A stretch of DNA of 43,067 nucleotides from Pusillimonas sp. UBA6240 (GCA_002441445.1 DJWC01000164.1:19971-63037), one strand, 5' to 3'. Shown: positions 23,907-32,250, numbered from the stretch's first letter. Program-made: numbers and translations. Notes: generated by a model not told the origin, from the sequence alone.

Positions 23907-24860
23907 ATGAAGATCATTATTTCCGAATTCATGGATACAGCCGCCGTCGAGCAATTGCGCGGCCGTTTTGACGTCAACTACGATGCCGGCCTGGTGGACC
24001 GGCCGGACGATCTGCGCCGGGCGGTGGCCGATGCCGACGCGCTGATCGTGCGCAACCGCACTCAAGTCGACGCGCAGCTGCTGGCGGCGGCGCCGGCCTT
24101 GAAGGCGGTGGGCCGCCTAGGGGTCGGGCTGGACAACATCGATGTCCAGACCTGTAACAAGCGCGGCATCCAGGTCCTGCCCGCGACGGGCGCCAACGCG
24201 CAGGCGGTGGCCGAATACGTCATCGCGGTGTCCATGCTGCTGCTGCGAGGCGGCTACATGGCCTCGCAGGAAGTCGCGGCCGGCGACTGGCCGCGCGCGC
24301 GCTTGTCCGACGGCCGTGAAACCGGCGGCAAGCTGCTGGGCCTGGTGGGCTTCGGCGGCATAGGGCAATTGACGGCCAGGCTGGCCCGCGGCCTGGGCAT
24401 GTCCGTATGCGCCCACGACCCGGCCCTGGCCGACGGCGCCGCGATATGGCAGGAAACCGGCGTGCGTCCCATGCCTCTGCAAGAGCTGGTGGCCACGGCC
24501 GACGTGATCAGCCTGCATGTGCCCTTGGTGGATGCGACCCGCGGCCTGTTCAATGCGGCCATGATCGGGCGCATGAAGCAGGGCGCCATACTCGTGAACA
24601 CCGCGCGCGGCGGCGTCGTCGACGAAGCCGCCCTGGTCTCCGCTCTGCGGCAGGGCCGGATCGGCGGCGCGGCGCTGGATGTCTTCGAGCGCGAACCCCT
24701 GGCCGCCGGCAACCCCTTCCCTTCTCTGCCGAATCTGGTCCTGACGCCTCACATCGCCGGCGTGACGGCCGAATCGAATCAACGCGTCAGCCAGCTTATT
24801 GCCGACAGGATCGAAGCCTGCCTGTCCGCGGTGAACCAGCAGACTCCCGCGGCAAGCTGA
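23907..24860 (+). CDS. slcC: D-2-hydroxyacid dehydrogenase family, probable (S)-sulfolactate dehydrogenase (SlcC)
   Basis: An NAD-dependent dehydrogenase of the phosphoglycerate-dehydrogenase family (317 residues). It has the NAD motif GLVGFGGIGQ and the catalytic triad Arg234 (TARGGVVD), Glu263 (EREPL) and His282 (TPHIAGVT). The N-terminal ISEFMD start and AVGRLGVGLDNIDV resemble SlcC of Chromohalobacter, which oxidises (S)-sulfolactate to sulfopyruvate. GGGGAGGCGCG gives a strong ribosome-binding site. It is followed by a ComC-like gene 71 bp on and faces suyAB across a regulator. Without this context it would be called only a 2-hydroxyacid dehydrogenase. Confidence 0.82.
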   Translation: MKIIISEFMDTAAVEQLRGRFDVNYDAGLVDRPDDLRRAVADADALIVRNRTQVDAQLLAAAPALKAVGRLGVGLDNIDVQTCNKRGIQVLPATGANAQAVAEYVIAVSMLLLRGGYMASQEVAAGDWPRARLSDGRETGGKLLGLVGFGGIGQLTARLARGLGMSVCAHDPALADGAAIWQETGVRPMPLQELVATADVISLHVPLVDATRGLFNAAMIGRMKQGAILVNTARGGVVDEAALVSALRQGRIGGAALDVFEREPLAAGNPFPSLPNLVLTPHIAGVTAESNQRVSQLIADRIEACLSAVNQQTPAAS

Positions 24861-24931
24861 CGCCGGCGGCGACAAGGGCCTATCATCACAACACCACGCC
24901 CCTGGGGCATGGGTACTGCAAGGGAAATATC

Positions 24932-25924
24932 ATGGCTGTACATACCGTGGATGAATTGATCGGACAGGCGAGCGCCGCACTGGAAAAGGCGGGCGCCAAT
25001 CCCGACATGGCGCGCAGCACCGCAAGGGCGCTCGTCATGGCCGAAGCCCAGGGCCTGGGTTCGCATGGGCTGTCGCGTGTGGGACAGTACGCCTCGCATC
25101 TGCGCAGCGGGCGCGTGAACGGCCAGGCCCGGCCTTCCATCCTGCGCTCGCATGGCGCGGGGCTGCTGGTGGATGCCGACGAAGGCTTGGCGTTTCCGGC
25201 CTGCGAACTCGCCGTAAGGGAAGCCATCGACCGTGCGCGGCAGTTCGCCATCGCATTCGCGGGCGTCACGCGCAGCCACCATTTCGGCATGGCCGGCATG
25301 CATCTGGAACCCGTCGCCGCCAGCGGCATGGTCGGCTTCGCCTTCAGCAACTCGCCCGCCGCCATGCCGGCATGGGGCGGCAGCCGCGCCTTGTTCGGCA
25401 CCAATCCCATCGCCGCCGTCTTCCCGCGCCGACAGGGCGATCCGATCAGCATCGATCTGTCGTTGTCCGAGGTCGCGCGCGGCAAGCTCATGGTCGCCGC
25501 ACGCGAAGGCCGTGCCATACCTGAAGGCTGGGCCCTGGATAAAAACGGCCGCCCGACCACCGACCCGAAAGCCGGCCTGGAAGGTATGATGTGTCCGGCG
25601 GGCGGCGTCAAGGGCGCCATGCTGGCCCTGATGGTCGAACTGCTTTGCGTGGCGCTGACGGGGGCGTCCTTCGGCTACGAAGCGGACTCCTTCTTCAGCG
25701 CCGAAGGCAACCGGCCCCACATAGGCCACGTCTTCCTGGCGATAGATCCCGCGGCGCTGGCCGGCAGCGACGTCTACTACGATCGCGTCGAAACCCTGGT
25801 GCAGGCCATGCTGGCCGACGAAACCGTCCGCCTGCCCGGCGGCCGCCGCAACGCACTGCTGCAGCGCAGCCTGTCCGAAGGCGTGGAAGTGCCGGACGCG
25901 GTGTGGGCGCAGTTGCGGGGGTAA
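24932..25924 (+). CDS. comC: Ldh2/malate dehydrogenase family, probable (R)-sulfolactate dehydrogenase (ComC)
   Basis: An NAD(P)-dependent dehydrogenase of the type 2 malate/L-lactate dehydrogenase family (330 residues). Landmarks are QGLGSHGLSRVGQY, the catalytic His pair HH116-117 (TRSHHFGMAG), AWGGSRALFGTNPIA, SEVARGKLM and GGVKGAMLALMVELL. ATG 24932 has AAGGG upstream; the frame stays open further up, but that part overlaps the slcC-like gene. In the known pathway ComC reduces sulfopyruvate to (R)-sulfolactate, the substrate of SuyAB. Together with the SlcC-like enzyme it would act as a two-step racemase. Other Ldh2 activities, such as malate or ureidoglycolate oxidation, cannot be excluded by sequence alone. 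Confidence 0.82.
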   Translation: MAVHTVDELIGQASAALEKAGANPDMARSTARALVMAEAQGLGSHGLSRVGQYASHLRSGRVNGQARPSILRSHGAGLLVDADEGLAFPACELAVREAIDRARQFAIAFAGVTRSHHFGMAGMHLEPVAASGMVGFAFSNSPAAMPAWGGSRALFGTNPIAAVFPRRQGDPISIDLSLSEVARGKLMVAAREGRAIPEGWALDKNGRPTTDPKAGLEGMMCPAGGVKGAMLALMVELLCVALTGASFGYEADSFFSAEGNRPHIGHVFLAIDPAALAGSDVYYDRVETLVQAMLADETVRLPGGRRNALLQRSLSEGVEVPDAVWAQLRG

Positions 25925-26023
25925 TAAATGGAAGCCCGGTAAAATAAGACCCTCGCATATCGAGCCGCCGCACGCAGCCGCTACAGCGGCCGGCGGCGGC
26001 CGCCGCCATCAAGAGGGAAGCTA

Positions 26024-26737
26024 ATGAAAGTGCAAGATGCCGGCTTGCATGGGCTCAAGCGCATCGAACTGGATGTCTTCACCGACGAACGCGGCTACTT
26101 TTTAGAAAGTCACCAGGCCGAGCGCTATGCACAGGCGTTGGGCTATGACGGCCTGCGCTTTGTGCAGGACAACTGCAGCCACTCGCACCGCGGCGTGCTG
26201 CGCGGCTTGCATTATCAAATCGCCCATCCGCAAGGCAAGCTGCTGCGCGTAGTCCAGGGCGCCATCTTCGACGTGGCGGTGGATTTGCGCATGGACTCGG
26301 CTACATTCGGGAAATGGGACGCTACGGTACTGGCCGCGCCCGGCTTCCAGGCCGGCGATTCGCCTGATACGGGTGCCTGGATGGAAGCCGTGGCCGGAGC
26401 GCGCCTGGACATCGGCAGGCACGTCCAGCTATGGGTGCCGCCCGGTTTCGCCCACGGTTTCTGGGTATTGTCGGACAGCGCAACGGTGGAATACAAATGC
26501 ACCGACTACTACTACCCTGAAGATGAAGCCTGCCTGCGCTGGGACGATCCGGATCTGGCCATAGCCTGGCCGTCGGGCTCGCCGATTCTGTCGGCCAAAG
26601 ACCGCCAAGGCAGCAGCCTGGCGGACTTGCTGCGTAGCGGCAAGATACCGGCGGCAACGGCGCGCCAAAAGGCCGGTTCCGCGCTCGAAGCCGCAGCACT
26701 CGGGGCGGGCGCAGCACCCCGGCGGCGTCCCGCATGA
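26024..26737 (+). CDS. rfbC: dTDP-4-dehydrorhamnose 3,5-epimerase (RmlC) with insertion and C-terminal tail
   Basis: RmlC epimerises dTDP-4-keto-6-deoxyglucose at C3 and C5 in dTDP-L-rhamnose synthesis. Arg60 and His63 in VLRGLHYQ, FAHGFWVLSD, YKCTDYYYPE and LSAKDRQG are diagnostic. At 237 residues it is longer than the usual 180-185. About 25 extra residues (around 103-130, PGFQAGDSPDTGAW) sit between the TFGKW strand and QLWVPPGF, and an Ala/Arg-rich tail follows residue 205. AGAGGGA precedes the ATG. The stop overlaps rfbD by ATGA. No rfbA or rfbB is in the window. Confidence 0.92.
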   Translation: MKVQDAGLHGLKRIELDVFTDERGYFLESHQAERYAQALGYDGLRFVQDNCSHSHRGVLRGLHYQIAHPQGKLLRVVQGAIFDVAVDLRMDSATFGKWDATVLAAPGFQAGDSPDTGAWMEAVAGARLDIGRHVQLWVPPGFAHGFWVLSDSATVEYKCTDYYYPEDEACLRWDDPDLAIAWPSGSPILSAKDRQGSSLADLLRSGKIPAATARQKAGSALEAAALGAGAAPRRRPA

Positions 26738-27612
26738 AGGTTCTATTGACCGGCGCCGACGGCCAGCTAGGGCGCAGCCTGCAGGCGCGCCGCCCCCCGC
26801 ACTGGAGCTTGCATGCGATGACGCATGCCCAACTGGACATCACCGACCAGGCCGCCCTGGCGGCCGCCATCGGCGTCCTGCAACCCGCGCTCGTCATCAA
26901 CGCCGCTGCCTATACCGCCGTGGACGAGGCCGAGCGCCACCCCGAACTCGCCTACGCGGTCAACCATCGGGGCGCGGCGCACCTGGCGCAAGCCGCCTGC
27001 GCAGCCGGGGCTCGCCTGGTGCATCTATCCACCGACTACGTATTCGACGGATCGGCCGACAGGCCCTATGAAGAAGGGGACGAGGCTCGGCCCATCAATG
27101 TGTATGGCGCCAGCAAGCGCAGCGGCGAGCTGGCGGTGCTGCAGGCTCACCCGGGGACCTGCGTGCTGCGTACTTCCGGGGTATACAGCGAATATGGCCG
27201 CAACTTCGTCAAGACGATGTTGCTCCTGGCGTCCCGCGGCAATGCCGAACCCTTGCGGGTCGTGAACGATCAGCGCTGCTGCCCGACCTATGCCGGCGAC
27301 TTGGCGCTGGCGGTCATCGCCTTGGCGGAAGGCCATGGCTGCCAAGGTATCTATCATTACTGCGGCGCCACGGCCTTGTCCTGGCACGCTTTCGCTCAAC
27401 TGATTTTCCTGACTGCGCATCAATTGGTCCCCGGCATGCCCATCCCGCCGCTGCAAGCCATCGCTTCCCGGGATTATCCCGGGGCGGCTGCCCGGCCGGC
27501 GAATTCCGTCCTGGCTTGCGGCAGGATCGAAGCCCTGGGCGTGCGTCGCCCAGAATTGCCGGCTTCTTTGACCGCGGCGCTGCGCGTCATTATTCCTTCA
27601 GGGTGTTGCTGA
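26734..27612 (+). CDS. rfbD: dTDP-4-dehydrorhamnose reductase (RmlD)
   Basis: RmlD reduces dTDP-4-keto-L-rhamnose to dTDP-L-rhamnose, the donor for O-antigen or other rhamnose glycans. It is an extended short-chain dehydrogenase of 292 residues with GADGQLGRSL, VINAAAYTAVDEAE, the STDYVFDGS segment and the catalytic YGASKRSGE (Tyr-x3-Lys). It is coupled to rfbC by a 4-base overlap. Its last 23 bp overlap the end of the convergent pgi gene. Confidence 0.93.
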   Translation: MKVLLTGADGQLGRSLQARRPPHWSLHAMTHAQLDITDQAALAAAIGVLQPALVINAAAYTAVDEAERHPELAYAVNHRGAAHLAQAACAAGARLVHLSTDYVFDGSADRPYEEGDEARPINVYGASKRSGELAVLQAHPGTCVLRTSGVYSEYGRNFVKTMLLLASRGNAEPLRVVNDQRCCPTYAGDLALAVIALAEGHGCQGIYHYCGATALSWHAFAQLIFLTAHQLVPGMPIPPLQAIASRDYPGAAARPANSVLACGRIEALGVRRPELPASLTAALRVIIPSGCC

Positions 27613-29191
27613 ACGAGCTCACCCAATGCGCCGTGGATGCATCGTGCCGCGTGTCGGCCGGCGCGCCGGAAAGCTCGCCCGAAATGCCCTTGGCCAGCAC
27701 CTTGCCGTACTCCACGCCCCACTGATCGAAAGGGTTGATGCCCCACACCACCGCCTGCACGAAAACCTTGTGCTCATACAGCGCCAGTAGGGCTCCCAAG
27801 GTATAAGGCAGCAGCCGGGGCAGCACGATGAGGTTGGACGGCCGGCCGCCGGCATGCACCCTGTGCCGCGCCAGCTTGCCGGCTTGGTCCTCCGGCATGC
27901 CGCCATCCAGGCATTCCTGCAAGGCATCCTGGTAGCTTTTACCCCTGAGCAGGGCTTCGCGCTGCGCCAGGCAATTGGCCAGCAGGCTTTTATGGTGCTC
28001 GGGCCAACCGTGGTCGGCATGCTGGCACACAATGAAATCCACCGGCGCGCCGTCGCTGCCCTGATGCAGCCATTGGAAGAAAGTATGCTGCGCATCCGTG
28101 CCCGGCATGCCCCAGACCGCCGGCCCCGTGGGCACCACCACGTCGGTGCCCGATAGCGTCACCGACTTGCCCAGCGATTCCATCTCGAGCTGCTGGATAT
28201 AAGGCACCAGATTCGCCAGCCGGAAATCATAGGGGGCGATATTCAAGGACCCATAACCCAGCACGCTGCGATTGACGATGCCGGCCAGAGCCATGCGCAC
28301 CGGCGCGTTCTGGTCCAGCGGAGCTTGCGCGAAATGCAGATCCATGGCGGCCGCACCCGCCTGCATGCCGGCCACCACATCGGTGCTCACGGCCAGGGCC
28401 GCCGTCAGGCTGACCGCCGACCATAGGGAAAAACGGCCCCCTACCCAATCCCAGAGCCGGAAGATATGGGCGTCGGGCACGCCCCAATCGCGCGCGATGT
28501 CGGGGCGCGCCGTAATCGCCACCACTTGTTTATAGGGTTCGGCGACGCCCGCGGCCTTCAGCCATTCCAGAGCGCGCTGGCCGTTCTGCAGGGTTTCCGC
28601 AGTCGTGAACGATTTGGATGCCAGCACAATCAGCGTGTCGTGCGGATCCAGCCCGGCCAGGCCGCCCTGTATCGCATGGCCGTCGATATTGGCCACGAAA
28701 TGCACCTTGCGCCAGGTGCCGGCATAACCAAAGGCGCTGACTGCCAGCCGCACGCCCCAGTCGCTGCCGCCGATGCCGATATGAACGATACTGCGCCAGC
28801 GGCGTTCGGAATCCGCCAGCCGCACGAATTCATTCAGCCGCTGGCGTTCGGCTGCGACTTCTTCGACAGGTGCGGGAGCGCGCAGCGCCGTATGCCATGC
28901 CGCGCGTCCTTCAGTGGGATTGGCAATGCCCCCTGACAGCAGGCGTTCCCGCATCCCATCGAAATCGCGCGCCGCCAGCAGCGCCTCGCCCGCCTGCGTC
29001 AGCGCCGGGGAACCGGCCTGGCCGCTGATGTCCAGCGCAATGCCCGCAGCCTCGATGACATGCAGCTCATCCACATGTATGGATGCTTCGGTAGCGGCCT
29101 GTTTGAAAGCATCCCACTGCGGCAGACTGCTCAAAGGGGGTATTTCGGGGAATTCCGGCGCGGGAAGGGAAGAGGACGATTTTCTGGCCAC
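27590..29191 (-). CDS. pgi: Glucose-6-phosphate isomerase (GTG start)
   Basis: Phosphoglucose isomerase interconverts glucose-6-phosphate and fructose-6-phosphate (533 residues, usual length). It has VHIGIGGSDWGVRLA, SKSFTTAETLQN, WDWVGGRFSLWSAV, QLEMESLGKS with the catalytic Glu, DAQHTFFQWLHQGS, and GINPFDQWGVEYGK with the C-terminal catalytic Lys region. Some positions differ from enterobacterial Pgi (FDQWGVEYGK instead of QPGVELGK), within the range seen in betaproteobacteria. The start is GTG at 29191 with AAAGGAT nine bases upstream. Its 3' end overlaps rfbD tail to tail. Confidence 0.94.
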   Translation of the reverse strand: MARKSSSSLPAPEFPEIPPLSSLPQWDAFKQAATEASIHVDELHVIEAAGIALDISGQAGSPALTQAGEALLAARDFDGMRERLLSGGIANPTEGRAAWHTALRAPAPVEEVAAERQRLNEFVRLADSERRWRSIVHIGIGGSDWGVRLAVSAFGYAGTWRKVHFVANIDGHAIQGGLAGLDPHDTLIVLASKSFTTAETLQNGQRALEWLKAAGVAEPYKQVVAITARPDIARDWGVPDAHIFRLWDWVGGRFSLWSAVSLTAALAVSTDVVAGMQAGAAAMDLHFAQAPLDQNAPVRMALAGIVNRSVLGYGSLNIAPYDFRLANLVPYIQQLEMESLGKSVTLSGTDVVVPTGPAVWGMPGTDAQHTFFQWLHQGSDGAPVDFIVCQHADHGWPEHHKSLLANCLAQREALLRGKSYQDALQECLDGGMPEDQAGKLARHRVHAGGRPSNLIVLPRLLPYTLGALLALYEHKVFVQAVVWGINPFDQWGVEYGKVLAKGISGELSGAPADTRHDASTAHWVSSFSNTLKE

Positions 29192-29284
29192 GAGCTATCC
29201 TTTTTGGCGTGATGATCGTCTACTGATTGTATGCCGGACTTTATTGATGCGGCAGGCCCGCCGGTGCGCTTTGTCCATTCGGAT

Positions 29285-29341
29285 TTATCCATCCGGACTC
29301 ATGGCTCCAGGCCCATTCATCCCGGGCTTATCCATCCGGAC
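29285..29341. repeat. Short direct repeat between pgi and infA
   Basis: The 14-mer TTATCCATCCGGAC occurs at 29285-29298 and 29328-29341 (43-bp period), and a related TTATCCGAG lies at 29346. The copies are in the 219-bp gap between infA and pgi, both on the minus strand. The function is unknown; the resemblance to DnaA boxes is only partial. Confidence 0.6.
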
Positions 29342-29410
29342 CCACTTATCCGAGGGCGCGAAGCCGGCCGGCGGCTGGGCGATCAGACGCCGGCATAGGC
29401 ACCAGTGCTG

Positions 29411-29671
29411 CTAGCGCCGGCGCTGCGTGCTGGCGCCCATGGGCGGGCGGCCGGCGATGTGGCGGAACGTGATGCGCGCCTTGCTCAGGTCGTAGGGGGA
29501 GATTTCCAGCGAAACCTTGTCGCCGGCCAGGATGCGGATATGGTGCTTGCGCATCTTGCCGCCGGTGTAGGCGACGACGGGGTGTCCATTGTCCAGCGTG
29601 ACACGGAAACGGGAATCCGGCAGGACCTCGGTAACAAGTCCGCCCATTTCAATCAATTCTTCTTTCGCCAT
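29411..29671 (-). CDS. infA: Translation initiation factor IF-1
   Basis: IF-1 (86 residues) binds the ribosomal A site during initiation. The OB-fold sequence is plain: MAKEELIEMGGLVTEVLPDS, FRVTLDNGHPVVAY, GKMRKHHIRILAGDKVSLEI and SPYDLSKARITFR. It carries a C-terminal RPPMGASTQRRR tail beyond the usual 72-residue core, as in the second IF-1 copy of Burkholderiales. ATG 29671 is preceded by TAGGA; the TTG just upstream is an unlikely start. It stands alone here, outside the ribosomal protein operon, so a second infA elsewhere in the genome is likely. Confidence 0.93.
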   Translation of the reverse strand: MAKEELIEMGGLVTEVLPDSRFRVTLDNGHPVVAYTGGKMRKHHIRILAGDKVSLEISPYDLSKARITFRHIAGRPPMGASTQRRR

Positions 29672-30387
29672 CAATTATTTCCTAAGCCAGGTTAAAAAAA
29701 TGCACGACTCCAGCCTTGCCAAGGCGACCTTCCGCCGAAACGACGCATACGCGCATCGATCGGCCCCGCAATTGCGGCCTAAGGCGAGTAAGTGCTACGC
29801 AACGCACTAAGGCGTTTTGGTGCTGCGCTCCGGATGCCGGAGCGTGTAAAGGGACATGCTGCCTTGCAAGCAAGACGAACGGCGCATGTAGCTGGCCAGC
29901 GTTTATTCGGAACTTCGTGCGCGCGGTGTGTGTGCGCTACTGTGGAGTGCGGTAGGCCCTGGACATCAAAGCCCGGCCCGCGCATGAAAAGGGGCGATCT
30001 GCTGGCGGTTTTGCGTTCAAATACAACGATTTAGCTAACTGATGATACCACAGATGGCTAAATATGGGAATGTTTTTGGAGCGCATCGATCATTAGGCCG
30101 CCCGCCTGCTGAGCAAGCTTAACGGGGGGATTCACCGAATCGCGGCCCCGGTGCTCCAATGACAACGCTCTGCAAACCCCGATCGTCTGCAACGATATCG
30201 GGCTGCGCGGTGGTGGCTCTTAACGGCCGACTATTGCGGTTTTCACGCATGGATCAATGCGTTCAAGCATATCCCTGCTTTTCTCTGCGGCACCTATAGT
30301 GGCATTGAAAGGATCATCGGTATTCAGAGCCGCAAAATCCTTGGCCTCCAGCCTGACCCCCCGGTCGCCAATCCTTATAGATGCGAC
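29672..30387. other. 700-bp non-coding stretch upstream of infA and the Rpn gene
   Basis: No convincing gene was found. The infA-proximal part probably holds its promoter and a long 5' leader. It includes a perfect hairpin GCTCCGG-ATG-CCGGAGC at 29827-29843 and a short hairpin at 30182-30196 (ATCGT-CTGCA-ACGAT). The part from about 30030 is AT-richer near 30010-30080. A small minus-strand frame (30220-30432) has protein-like composition and ends inside the Rpn gene; it is not recognised. Confidence 0.5.
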
Positions 30388-31353
30388 ATGACCGCCGACG
30401 CTAGCTATCGACTGTTGTTCAGCAGCCCGCACATGGTGCGCAGCCTCTTTGACGGCATCATCAAGGAATCTTGGCTGGATATACTGGATTGGAACAAGAT
30501 GCAGCCCCTACCCACCGACTACATCAGCCATCAGCTACGCAGCCGCCAGGGCGATCGCGTCTGGCGCGTGCCGCGACGCGACGGCGCCGACCTGTGTCTG
30601 TTGCTGATGTTGGAGCATCAATCGCGCCCTGAACGCTACATGGCTTTGCGTGTCCCCGGCTATTGCTGCCTGCTCTACGAAAGCCTGCTGCAACACAAGG
30701 CCTTGTCGCGCCGCCAGCGCTTGCCCGCCATCCTGCCCATCGTCCTCTATAGCGGCACCCGGCCCTGGAAGGCCAGCCTCGACACCGCTGGGCTGGTGGA
30801 CCCAGTGCCTCCAGGCTTAGCACCCTATATGCTGCAAATGCGCTACCTGTTGATCGACGAAGGCGCCTTGGTGCGCTCGGGCAAATTACCGGCCAATAAC
30901 CTCGCCGCGCTGCTCTTTCAACTGGAACACAACCGCGGCATTGAACATGTACAGGATTTGATGCAGACTATCTGGAACGCGACCCAAGGCCCGCAATTTG
31001 CCGAACTGCGGCGTGCATTCGCTGCCTGGGCGCGCTATGTGTTGCTGCCGCGGGCGCTACCCGATGTCGAACTGGGCGACAACCTGGGCAATCTACTGGA
31101 GATCAAGGACATGCTGGCCGATCATTCACGCTCCTGGATCCATCAATGGAAGAGGGAAGGAAAAAAAGAAGGCAAGATGGAGGGCCGGGTAGAAGGCGCG
31201 GCGGCCATACTGACGCGGCAGCTAAGCCAAAAGTTCGGTCCCTTGCCGCACCTGGCCACGCGGAAACTGGCAGCCGCTTCCGTGGCGCAGCTGGAGGCCT
31301 GGTCATTGAACCTACTGGACGCCGACACGCTGGACGAGGTATTCAAGGACTAA
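30388..31353 (+). CDS. Rpn-family recombination-promoting nuclease / putative transposase (YhgA-like)
   Basis: A 321-residue protein of the Rpn (Transposase_31) family of PD-(D/E)XK nucleases, which promote RecA-independent recombination in E. coli. It has the N-terminal DASYRLLFSSPHMVRSLF, the nuclease core DLCLLLMLEHQSRPERYMAL with the E-x-Q pair (Glu76, Gln78), PAILPIVLYSGTRPW, then the charged segment KREGKKEGKMEGRVEG and a C-terminal DUF4351-like tail (LTRQLSQKFGPLP to the end). No inverted repeats or target duplication were seen around it. It is a solitary mobile-type gene between infA and hisN. Confidence 0.9.
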   Translation: MTADASYRLLFSSPHMVRSLFDGIIKESWLDILDWNKMQPLPTDYISHQLRSRQGDRVWRVPRRDGADLCLLLMLEHQSRPERYMALRVPGYCCLLYESLLQHKALSRRQRLPAILPIVLYSGTRPWKASLDTAGLVDPVPPGLAPYMLQMRYLLIDEGALVRSGKLPANNLAALLFQLEHNRGIEHVQDLMQTIWNATQGPQFAELRRAFAAWARYVLLPRALPDVELGDNLGNLLEIKDMLADHSRSWIHQWKREGKKEGKMEGRVEGAAAILTRQLSQKFGPLPHLATRKLAAASVAQLEAWSLNLLDADTLDEVFKD

Positions 31354-31371
31354 ATTCGCTGCCCCCCAGTA

Positions 31372-32157
31372 TCACCCGCCTTGCAACACCCCCAGAATTT
31401 CCGCATGCAAGCGCCGGTCGCCGCAGGCGACTATGTTGCCGCCGTGTTGCGCGTCGCCGCCGTTCCAGGTCGTGATCATTCCGCCGGCGCCTTCGATGAT
31501 GGGGATCAGGGCTTGTATGTCGTAGGGCTGCAGGCCGGCTTCCACTACGGCGTCGACATGGCCGGCGGCCAGCATGCAATAGGCATAGCAGGCTGCGCCG
31601 TAGCGCAGTATCTGGGCCTGGCCGGCGACGGCCGAAAACGCCTGCTGTTCAGCCGGTGTTGCGAACATACCGGGGGAAGAGCTCATCAGCCGCGCTTCTG
31701 ATAGGGCTGGGCAGGGCCGTGTGCGCAATTCGGCGCCATTCAGCCAGGCGCCACGGCCGTCGCCTTCGAAGCGTTCCCGCGTGAACGGCTGATCCATCAG
31801 GCCCAGCACCGGCCGGCTGCCGTCGTTCAGGGCGATGAGCGTTCCCCATAACGGCGTGCCGAGGATATAAGAGCGGGTTCCGTCTATGGGATCCAGCACC
31901 CAGGTGAAGTTGGACGAGCCGACGGCCCGCTCCTCTTCCTCGCCAAGAATGCCATGCCGCGGATAGCGCTGCTGGATGAGCCGGCGCATTGCGCGCTCTG
32001 CGGCCTTGTCCGCCGCGGTGACCGGGTCGAACCCAGTGGTCCATTTATTATCGATCTGCACAGGGCGACGAAAGCCCGCCAGCGTGGCGAGTCCGGCGGC
32101 GTCGGCCAGGCTGCGGGCGAATTGCAAATACTCGAAATACGGTGAATCGGGCGCCAT
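31372..32157 (-). CDS. hisN: Histidinol-phosphatase, inositol-monophosphatase type (HisN)
   Basis: A Mg-dependent phosphatase of the IMPase family that dephosphorylates histidinol phosphate in histidine synthesis (261 residues). Metal-site motifs are ILGEEEE, WVLDPIDGTRSYI and LQPYDIQALIPIIEGAGG; the QPYDI form and GTPLWGTLIAL are typical of HisN, not SuhB. ATG 32157 was chosen because GGAG lies six bases upstream; an ATG at 32178 would add seven residues but has no ribosome-binding site. It ends 18 bp from the convergent Rpn gene. Confidence 0.88.
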   Translation of the reverse strand: MAPDSPYFEYLQFARSLADAAGLATLAGFRRPVQIDNKWTTGFDPVTAADKAAERAMRRLIQQRYPRHGILGEEEERAVGSSNFTWVLDPIDGTRSYILGTPLWGTLIALNDGSRPVLGLMDQPFTRERFEGDGRGAWLNGAELRTRPCPALSEARLMSSSPGMFATPAEQQAFSAVAGQAQILRYGAACYAYCMLAAGHVDAVVEAGLQPYDIQALIPIIEGAGGMITTWNGGDAQHGGNIVACGDRRLHAEILGVLQGG

Positions 32158-32236
32158 GGCATGCTCCGCGGGTTGCATCTTCGGGATGGATAGCAGCCAA
32201 TCCCTGCGTTGAGGATTCAGGATACCCTTAAATTTA

Positions 32237-32250
32237 AGAATACGAATTCA
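32237..32250. promoter_or_regulatory. LacI-type operator candidate, copy 1
   Basis: AGAATACGAATTCA, identical over 13 bp to the copy at 32364-32377. It has the central CG and the AATTCA half expected for LacI-family operators. It lies 142 bp upstream of the first gene of the operon that ends with a lacI-type gene. Confidence 0.5.

Noticed and set aside
29285..29354. TTATCC-containing repeats as DnaA boxes or a replication origin
   Set aside because: Only seven of nine positions fit the DnaA consensus, there is no AT-rich unwinding region, and no dnaA, dnaN or parAB genes are near.
30220..30432. Small minus-strand frame of 70 codons with protein-like composition upstream of the Rpn gene
   Set aside because: It overlaps the Rpn start, has no convincing ribosome-binding site and matches no family I know. 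It may be a remnant, but cannot be supported as a gene.
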